A DNA stretch of 64,000 nt, from assembly GCF_020509005.1 (NCBI RefSeq), contig NC_063015.1:2480001-2544000 (forward strand). Reading direction: 5' to 3'. The notes under the pieces were generated by a model. That model was not told where the DNA came from. It saw only the letters and a list, made by a program, of their open reading frames with translations, and ran no database searches. The stretch is from Fulvia fulva (lineage: Eukaryota > Ascomycota > Dothideomycetes > Mycosphaerellales > Mycosphaerellaceae). This document shows, in pieces, positions 57,046 through 64,000 of this stretch (within the stretch, counting starts at the first letter, position 1; each line of letters opens with the position of its first letter). A program made the translations under genes and the position numbers.

Positions 57046-58610
57046 TCAAGCTTCGTCTTCGGCCTGTTCTCTGAGCACACGACGGCGCTTCGGGCCTGCA
57101 AATATCATGCCCCTTGCACGAATTGGCGAACTCTCAACTTCAGTGTAGGCAGACTCTGGGCGCTCGCTCTCAAGTGTTGTCAAGCCGGTGTCGGTGCTGG
57201 ATGCAGGCTCTGCTTCTCTGAGCACGCGCTTGCGCTTACTGCCTGCGAAGATCATGTTGCGGACACGGATGGGCGAGCTCTCGACTTCAGTGTATGCTGA
57301 TGCTGGTAGTTCGGTGCCTGCTGACTCTGGCTGCTCGGTGTTGGCAGAATCAGGTTGCTCATGCTCGCTCTCGAAGGATGTTAGGGAGGAGTCGCTGCTG
57401 GATGTATGGTCGGTACATGCTGGTAGCTTCGCGTTTGCGAGAGCGGTGTCAATTGGTGGTGGTCGCTGCTTCTTGAGAGCTGGTGGTGAAGTGGTGGTAG
57501 ATCGACGCCTTGGTGGGAGAGGTGTTGGTGGCACGTAGAGTGGCAGGTCATCTGCTGGTGAACGCTTGCGCTTGGTAGTGGTGAGGGGTGCTGGCGGAAC
57601 GTAGCGTGGTAGGTCGTCGGCTAGTGATGCTCGTTGCTTGCCTTTGCCTTTGCCTTTGTTCGCCAGTGGTGATGGTGGTGATTGGCGAGTCTTTGGCTCG
57701 GTGATGCCTGTTGTGCTTGAGGTAGCTTCGGTAGGCGCGTCATGCTTCACCTTCTTCAATATGAGCTTGATCTTTGGAGGTGGACGTCTGTCGATGGCTG
57801 GCCTGCATGAGCTTGCTTGGGTGGTAGTGCTCTTGCCCTTTGACGCGCTCTTGATCTTGATGGACGGGCTCTTGTACTCAATACCGTCTTGCTGTGCGGT
57901 CCATCGGTCGTAGTTGTTCTCTGGATTCGTGATGGTGTCGCCAGGCTTCGCCTCGTCGATGAGGAACTCGATTGGCGGCATGCGGGTCATGCGACCTCCT
58001 TCAACTTCGGTCTCAATCCAGGAGAGGACGGTGTCCAGGAGGTACTCAATGCCCTTGGCGGTGCCCGTAAGCTGCGTGTCGATATGCTCCGCATGGTCCA
58101 TCTCGACAGCTTCGACATCAGTGAGGTCTTTTAGCTTGCCATCTGACCCGATCTTGGGAGTCACGATCATCTGGCGCTTCGCGCTATGCTTGTCGCCTCC
58201 ATTACGGCTGAGGATGCCATGGTATTTTTGAAGCCGCTCTTTTGCAGGCTTTTGAAGCTGGACCTCGAAGGACGCCTCCGGACGCCAGAGCTGGATGCGG
58301 ATGATCTGCTCTCTGAGCAGACTCATGACATGGTTGCAGAGTCTTGGGCTGCCCTTGTCCTTGTCGGCATTGTATTTGCCGCGCTGGTATAGCTTGCGGC
58401 ATGCCCAGCCCCATACCTCCTGGGAGACCTGTCAGTATGTATGGACAGCACAACGGTATGGGTAGTACGTACATCGGGAATGCGCTTCGTCTCGCGCTTG
58501 TTACGGCCAAAGAATTGGCTGATGCTTTTACGACCCTTCTTCTCTCGAGGATCGTGGTGCTGGTCGTCGTGGCATTGCCTATCGGCACATGGCCATGGGT
58601 GGCGCGTCAT
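57046..58610 (-). CDS. Hypothetical basic nuclear-type protein with internal duplications
   Basis: Exons 58473-58610 and 57046-58428 give 506 residues; the intron is short (44 bp, gtacgt...tgacag). The N-terminal quarter looks folded and conserved (KKGRKSISQFFGRNKRETKRI, then WGWACRKLYQRGKYN, then VMSLLREQIIRIQLWRP); the splice joins these blocks. The rest is disordered and basic, with KRKR and PPRRR clusters. Two duplications are clear: DDLPRYVPPAPL with DDLPLYVPPTPL, and a C-terminal 30-residue unit SAYTEVESSPIR...MIFAGxKR(K/R)RVLRE that occurs twice. Nuclear localisation is inferred. A CTG/CAG run lies directly upstream of the start. No function is recognised. Confidence 0.7.
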
Positions 58611-58611
58611 T

Positions 58612-58632
58612 GCTGCTGCTGCTGCTGCTGCT
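58612..58632. repeat. TGC/CAG trinucleotide run
   Basis: About seven tandem TGC units are found immediately upstream of the start codon at 58610. In frame they would add an Ala or Gln run, but there is no ATG upstream, so they are probably untranslated. Confidence 0.6.
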
Positions 58633-59891
58633 GTGCTGTGGTACTGTATGAAACCTTGTAGATGTCGAGGGGTCTTGCTGTGCACAGGAGTGGTCTGACG
58701 CGGTGGTGGTATGTTGTGGAAAAAATCTGAACCAGAAGGAGAAGAAGAAAATACTTATGCCTGCTGTGCTGCTATTGTCAGGTGTTCCATATTGTCGCGC
58801 GATCAATGGCGTCAATTGTTCCAATGAGTCAGCTGGATGTACAATAGGCGATGCCGCTGTTGCTATTGTCATGTGGGCCGGCTTTTCGAGGGACACGTCA
58901 CGCCAGCCACCACTATTCATGCGAAGCTGGCCGCGAGAAGAGAGTCAGATGACTCGAGACGATACGGAGGGCCGTTGCCAGCAGGAGTCAATGTGTCTGT
59001 CAGAAGACGTGTGGCCGAGAGAGAGCCGGTAGCGGCGATGAAAGCGCGAGCCTGTGCCATGTGCACCTACGCCACCACACCGTTCACGGGGTCCTGGAGC
59101 AGCATTCACCAGTCCACAAGAGATCCTATATCGTCGCCAGCAGCCCCGGACCCGTGACCATCTAAAGCAGCTGCCAGCAATGCCTCGTTCAAGCCAGCGA
59201 AGAGCCCTCGAGATACCCGACAGCGCATACATTTCCGAGACCGGGCATTGAGTCGAGTCCAGTGCCCAGGACCTTGAGCAAGCAGCGGACAAACATTTAC
59301 ACAGCATGGCATCCAGCCAATGACCTTTGATGAGAGACCATCAAGTGGGAAACGATAAGGCACTAAGCGTTGCTGCTACGAGTCCTCGAAACACGGCTTG
59401 AGGCATATCCGACCAGTCTCCTCGCGGAATCTTGGCGGTCCCATCGACTTCTTTCGCAGTCCTGCCCGAGCCCACCGATACAGCAGCAACCTTCGTCATC
59501 AATAGGATCAATAGAAGGAACTTTGTATTGTTGGTCAATTGGGATGCACGACCGTTGAGCTTGCGTGTGGAGCGACGTGAAGTTCAGAAAGCGCGTGGTC
59601 TGTGCGCCATTCGTTTCAAGTTGACTGGAGAAGCATCAGCTTGCAAACACCATGACTATACTGCCCTTGGCTAAATGATGTATACAATCAGTCCGTACCC
59701 TTTTGTTGCTACCTGAGCTTCTCTGCAAAACACTACGAAATTCCGATCTATGCATGGGTATATTGCCAGCCCGTTCTGTATGCCGCTCAAAAAACGCCTT
59801 CGCTAAGCCCGAGTACTGTGGTCCGAACCCATGCAAATGCTGTACAATAAAGGAAATAGTGGTGGAGTATACGTGCCGATGCGATGCTTCT
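58633..59891. other. Intergenic region
   Basis: The 1.26 kb contain no gene that I can support. Short open stretches on both strands have no protein-like features. Confidence 0.4.
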
Positions 59892-62165
59892 TCACCCAAA
59901 TGCCTGATCGATCCAGTTCTTCGGCTTCGTTCTCATGGTCTTCAAGAAACCGCCGATGCTGTCTCGTGTCTTGGCTTCACCGCGATCCACGGGTGACTTG
60001 GTACCTTCATCCTCGTCAGAAAGGTCAGTGTCAACGCCGGAACTCAGCACGTCGCGTTCGTGGTCATCGTATCCATCTACGACCATGCGTCAGCTGTACC
60101 TGCGGAGTTGCGCATCGCCTCAGGGGCCAGCCTCACTGTGTGACTCCGCTACCGGGTCGACGATTTGGACACTGCGCCGCTTGCCTCGTGCTCCAGTGGC
60201 CGGACTGACGAGCATTTCCAATGCGTCATCGCCATCCTCTTGCTCTTCTGTGACGCCATCCAAGGCGCGCGCCTTGCCTTTGCCTTTGCTCTTCTTCGTT
60301 CTGTTCGTGGTGTCGGTAGCCTCTGATGCTGTGGTGTAGCGTTCGAGCTCATCTTCATCGTCGCCATCGGAATCTGCGTTGCCGTTCTCCTTGCTTCCGG
60401 TTCTGGTTGAGTGCGCATCGAACCAGACGCTGCTCTTCTTGCTCCTTTCGGACCCATCCTGCTTGCTGCCTTCTGGTAGGTCAGTTGAAGGTATGAAGCC
60501 AGCGCTGGCACGCTGCTTGTTCTTGAAGCTTGGCTCATTGTGATTGTCTTTGGTGATCGTACTCTCGGCATCGCTGATGCCCTTGATATCTGACCAGTAC
60601 TCCAGCTTGCGGACCTGCTCATCCGCGGCCTCAACGGCTTTGTGCAGATTCTCAGCGCGTCGCTTTGATCTGTCGTGCTCCTTTTGCTTGTTATTATCCT
60701 CATCGTGCTCATGAGAAGCTAGTCGCTCTTGCTCTTTGTGGAGCTCGCCGTGCCGGTCGATCAGATCGCTCAGAAGTTGTTTCCGGGAAGATTGGAACAC
60801 CAGCGTGCGCATGATGTCTTCCATCCGATCGCTGAGATAGTACAGCTCTTCACCGCCTTCATCGATGAACTTCTGTATGGCGCGAAGCTTCTCTCGGTCG
60901 ACCCCAGACTTGCGCAGCGCAAGGAAGAGATCACCAATGCTGCTGACTTCCATGTTCTTGATATCCAGGACAGGGTCCCGCAACTTCGAAATTACCTGCA
61001 TCATGGTGCTGTCACCGGCCAAACTATCGCTAAGAGACGCCGGACGCACAGTCTTTGGGTGTATTGTGAAGTAGTCGGCAGTCATCTGGTGACCCTTCTC
61101 CTTCGTGTGTTGTTTCAAGTCCTTCCGCTTGCGCATACGTAGCCAACGCCTTCTCCTCACGAAGCTGTGGAACCAAGGGTGGTTGCCATGCCATGCGAAA
61201 GTTGCGCCAGCACGACCAACGAAGGCGAAGCTGTATTCCCAGCCCTCTTCATCCACATCCCGGCTCATGTCAACGTACCAGCTCTTCCATGCCCACTCCC
61301 AGCTCGGATCCGGTACTTGAGCATTGCGTATGTCGACAGCGCTCGTTCGGAACTGGCCGTTCTGCCAAGGTCGTGGATCGCTGGGAAGCAGGGAGTTCGA
61401 GGAGTACTTTGGGATGCCGAAGAGGAACATGCCTCGCTGGTTCTCGTATAACACATCGATGATCGTGTCATCCTCATCACCTGCACCGAGTGTCCTCTTG
61501 CGCTTCAAGTATGCTTTGGCCTTGTTCTGCGCTCTTTCCAGGTAGCTCTTCTCTGCGGCCGTTGCCTCCTGGCCTGCTTTCGGCGCATTGATCGTGTCGT
61601 TCTCCGGCAGCGTCTCTGCAGAGCTCTTCACATTGTAACGATCCTGGCCATACTTGGAGTACTTCTGCTTGTTGTAGCCTTGGCGGACGGTCTGCCTCAA
61701 GGAGTTGTTGGTCAGGCGCTTCGATAGTCTGTTCCCATTCGGCGGGGTTGCGGAAGCAGCTTCGGCGTCGCTGTTCTCCGCATCAGTATTGATGTAAGAG
61801 GGGGTCCGTGAGATGGTGTGGTCAACAAGCACGATATGGTGCTCGGCCTTGACCTTGGTTGGGCTGGGCAGACGGGTAAGGGAGGCAGATGCTTCGCTCC
61901 CGGACATTGTGAATGCACGAATAATAATATACTATGAACGATGGACTGTAGAAGGGACGGTAAGGAACGAGTGTCACCTGTCTTGCAACTTGATGGGAGA
62001 GGTGACGATGTCGCCGTAGTTGCTGGTGCGGTGGCCCAGCAGGACGTGCGGGATGGAAGCGAAGAGGCCTTGTTTGTGAGGGGTCGCGGGCGGTGTTGCT
62101 GGCGCGATGAAGGGCGAGGGGGGTTCCGGCTGTGTTCTGTTGTTGACGCTGTTCATCGCCGACAT
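59892..62165 (-). CDS. Dysferlin-domain protein (Mug65/peroxin-like)
   Basis: Exons 61978-62165, 60137-61896 and 59892-60076 are predicted, giving 710 residues. The first intron (81 bp) ends just inside an apparent ATG at 61907; joining gives LQDSEASASLTRL, a better continuation than starting at that ATG. The last intron (60 bp) adds a 61-residue C-terminus. The central region holds a dysferlin-type domain (YENQRGMFLFGIPKYSSNSL, PDPSWEWAWKSWYVDMSRDV, EGWEYSFAF, then FVRRRRWLRMRKRK), as in fungal Mug65, Spo73 and Pex23/Pex30-group proteins. A basic helical region and an acidic tail follow. A role at membrane contact sites or in meiosis would be inference. No transmembrane segment is obvious. 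Confidence 0.8.
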
Positions 62166-62588
62166 GGTCGTGTGCTGCCGTCGACTCTCATCCTCTGCTG
62201 GCACATGCTGTTGCAGCCAGCGCCGTTGCTGCTGTACAGTACCTGTATGTTGCCAGTTGACTTTCACCAGCGCTTTCCACTACTGTAGAATTGTAATCTT
62301 GCTGGCGTGGATTGGCCTTGCTGCTTCCGGGGTAGTGTCCGTTTTCCGACGTCATACCTGGCGCGTGGTCACTGGTGGCAGGAGTGGCTACGAGCTCGAG
62401 TCTCTTGTCGGCTACTTCTTGTCGTGCAGCGTGCTGCCATACAAGCAAAACAAGCTCCCGTCTCCTCTTGCTCCCCCACCCTTACGGTCCTGAAACTACT
62501 TCATCCAACCACACGACCTGTCATCCAAATCGCACGTCTCGAGTCAGCCCCGTAACCAGATCTTCTACCTCAACACAACAAAGCGATC
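62166..62588. promoter_or_regulatory. Divergent promoter region
   Basis: The 423 bp between the dysferlin-domain gene and the small coiled-coil gene hold both promoters. No element is recognised. Confidence 0.4.
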
Positions 62589-63197
62589 ATGTCGAACAGA
62601 GTCGTGACCGTTGGCGGTGGTGCCCTCCTCGCAGGTGTTGGCTACTACTTCTACCAGGCTGGCGCTGACCCAAAGGTCGCCCAGAAGAAGGCTGAAGGCT
62701 CGTGGCAGCATCGCCCAGACTCGATGCAGCTCCAGCTAACATTCATAACTCCAGCCGACGCCGCCAAGCTCTCGCACGAAGTCAAGGGCCACCTTCCAGG
62801 CAGTGGCAAGCAAGCAAAGAAGGACGCCGAGGTCGCCGGCTCCGAGATCAGCAGCAAGCTGAACCAGCTCACTCGCGACGCCAAGAACGAGGCATCTAAA
62901 GTTGACGACAAGCTCGAGCAATACCGCAAGCACGCCGCTGCATCGCTTGAGAAGACTGGCAAGGAGGTGACGAAGGAGACAAACCAGGCTATTGACAAGT
63001 TTGACCAGAAGGTCACCGATGTAAGTGATACACACTTCTGCCACGCAGGAGGGCAAGGGCATCAATGGGCAGGCGGCGACGATGCTTGATGTCGGGAGTG
63101 CTATTAACGCTGGGTTTCATCATTCGCTGACATCGTTCTACAGGGCGCAGCACAAGCAAAGAGCGGCATCTCCAGCTGGTTCGGCGGCAGCAAGTAG
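62589..63197 (+). CDS. Small coiled-coil protein with N-terminal membrane segment
   Basis: Exons 62589-62697, 62755-63020 and 63144-63197 give 142 residues. The N-terminus VVTVGGGALLAGVGYYFYQAG is a membrane-like helix. It is followed by a long amphipathic, Lys/Ala/Glu-rich helix and a conserved-looking C-terminal SGISSWFGGSK. The architecture resembles fungal proteins annotated as calcofluor-white-hypersensitive-like or inner-membrane organising proteins; I am not sure of either. The first intron is odd: 57 bp with a perfect CTAAC branch site and AG end but a GC donor (GCTCGT). Because its length is a multiple of three without stops, retention would give a 161-residue form. Confidence 0.7.
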
Positions 63198-63644
63198 GCC
63201 GTGTCGCGGTACGAGGCGTTTTCACGATGTTCCGAGTCCATGCATGTAACAGAGAATACCAGTAATTGCATTTCCCACACCTTGACTCGTTCACTTTTCG
63301 CTATGAACATCGAGTTGACGACTTCGCAACTGCCTAGTGAACGCATGAAATGTGACGAGATGCGCAGAGGCAAGCACGCATGTGATCGAGCCGGCTATCA
63401 CCCGCGCCTGACATCCAACCACACTTTCAAACGCCTCAAATCTGCCAAACTCTCAACAGAAGCTCGACTGTCACACTCTACGCACTCCACAAGCAACAAC
63501 ACCGCCAATCGCCCGCTAGACAAGATGTCGCTGAAGCGTGCAGCGGCAGAAGAAGAAGATGAACCAACACGCACTGCCAAACGTCAACAGGTGCTGCGAA
63601 GTGAGAAGAAGGAAGATGGCGAAAAAGAGGTGTGTTTGGCGCTT
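63198..63644. other. Convergent intergenic region
   Basis: The stretch is mostly non-coding. An ATG at 63525 opens a charged plus-strand frame (MSLKRAAAEEEDEPTRTAKR) that stays open into the antisense of the GH3 gene up to the window end. The first 35 residues look like a protein N-terminus and could be a first exon, but the antisense continuation argues against this model. Confidence 0.35.
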
Positions 63645-64000
63645 TCAGTTCTCCAGCACACCTTGCAACGGCAAATCCCTGCTCGAAGCACCCACCCAAA
63701 CCTTCTGAGTAGTGTTCCTCACATACCAATCCTGCTCCTCCACACTCCACGAACTAATATTCCTCCTCGTCACTTCGACTTTGAACGTAGCAGTGGCATT
63801 CGGCTCAATCCACAACTTCTCGAACCCTCTCAGCTCACGGACTGGATCGTATGGACCACCACGGCTGATGTAAAGCTGTGGAACCTCATATCCAGCAACC
63901 TTACCAGTGTTCGCGACAGTCGCCTCGACCTGGAAGACAACGTCGTAAAGGCTTGGGTTACCACCTGGCGCACCGCCCGCCTTGGGGATCGGCTGAGCCG
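63645..64000 (-). CDS. GH3 beta-glucosidase, C-terminal fragment (cut by window edge)
   Basis: The last 118 codons of a GH3 enzyme are visible: the fibronectin-III-like domain that ends fungal beta-glucosidases. Recognisable blocks are NPSLYDVVFQVEATVANTGK, GYEVPQLYISRGGP, VRELRGFEKLWIEPN and RRNISSWSVEEQDWYV, ending QGVLEN. Secreted GH3 enzymes hydrolyse cellobiose and similar oligosaccharides. The catalytic domains lie beyond position 64000. Confidence 0.9.
   Translation of the reverse strand, partial: AQPIPKAGGAPGGNPSLYDVVFQVEATVANTGKVAGYEVPQLYISRGGPYDPVRELRGFEKLWIEPNATATFKVEVTRRNISSWSVEEQDWYVRNTTQKVWVGASSRDLPLQGVLEN

Noticed and set aside
61897..61907. ATG at 61907 as the start of the dysferlin-domain protein
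   Set aside because: An upstream exon from 62165 splices just inside this ATG and gives a continuous, family-like N-terminus (FASIPHVLLG...SPIKLQDS). The ATG would then lie in the intron. It remains a possible alternative start.
63525..64000. Plus-strand gene starting MSLKRAAAEEEDEP and running off the window
   Set aside because: Most of its length is the exact antisense of the GH3 C-terminal domain. Only the first 35 codons look protein-like; without RNA evidence it is not called.
1..64000. CRISPR arrays, phage genes, bacterial operons or a clustered secondary-metabolite pathway
   Set aside because: No direct-repeat/spacer arrays, no PKS/NRPS/terpene signature enzymes and no prokaryotic gene layout were seen; all genes are fungal in style with spliceosomal introns.

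Overview
The window is nuclear DNA of a filamentous ascomycete. The genes carry short GT-AG introns of about 45-150 bp, are densely packed on both strands, and include families typical of Pezizomycotina (a Zn2Cys6 regulator, GH76, GH53, GH3, a MIM2-type import factor, Dfg5-like and GPI-anchored wall proteins). The style of several hypothetical proteins suggests Dothideomycetes, but that placement is inference. No operons, CRISPR arrays, rRNA genes or convincing functional tRNA genes are visible.

Layout. 1-2.4 kb: a small hypothetical gene, then the GPI-transamidase catalytic subunit GPI8. 2.44-9.24 kb: a full-length Ty1/copia retrotransposon with identical 207-bp LTRs, a 5-bp target duplication, a primer site matching the anticodon arm of initiator tRNA-Met and one open gag-pol frame. 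9.8-14.9 kb: an E2 ubiquitin-conjugating enzyme, a truncated Zn2Cys6 regulator, and a secreted Gly/Ser-rich protein. 14.9-24.6 kb: a compact housekeeping block with SWR1, complex I subunit NDUFB8, a short-chain dehydrogenase, a METTL18/HPM1-like methyltransferase and a small hydrophilic protein. 25.1-32.7 kb: surface proteins (a membrane-anchored pseudo-aspartic protease and a 1195-residue repeat protein with a GPI signal). 32.8-41.4 kb: SHB17-like phosphatase, MOSC protein, UBC12, a beta-lactamase-like pseudogene, MIM2 and eIF2-beta. 41.9-50.5 kb: an accessory stretch with a 5'-truncated copper amine oxidase, a 680-bp Mutator-like non-autonomous element showing RIP-type transitions, a GH76/Dfg5-like protein, LCP5, an AYR1-like SDR relic and a secreted GH53 galactanase. 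50.5-64 kb: a proline-rich hypothetical protein, a small membrane protein, an F-box-like protein, ALG13, mitochondrial ribosomal protein RSM24, a basic nuclear-type hypothetical protein, a dysferlin-domain protein, a small coiled-coil protein and the 3' end of a GH3 beta-glucosidase.

How they relate. The genes do not form one pathway. Themes that recur are the cell surface (GPI8, the GPI-tailed repeat protein, GH76, the secreted Ser/Gly protein), ubiquitin-like conjugation (two E2 enzymes), mitochondrial function (NDUFB8, MIM2, RSM24) and plant-polysaccharide breakdown (GH53, GH3). Broken genes cluster at 37-49 kb around the RIP-marked element, whereas the copia element appears young and intact. 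The most notable observations are the 10-bp-TSD element with ~30-bp subterminal repeats at 43.9-44.6 kb, and the odd features of the copia element: altered protease motif, half-tRNA primer site, no classical Gag zinc knuckle, and a tRNA-like structured segment in its 3' non-coding part.
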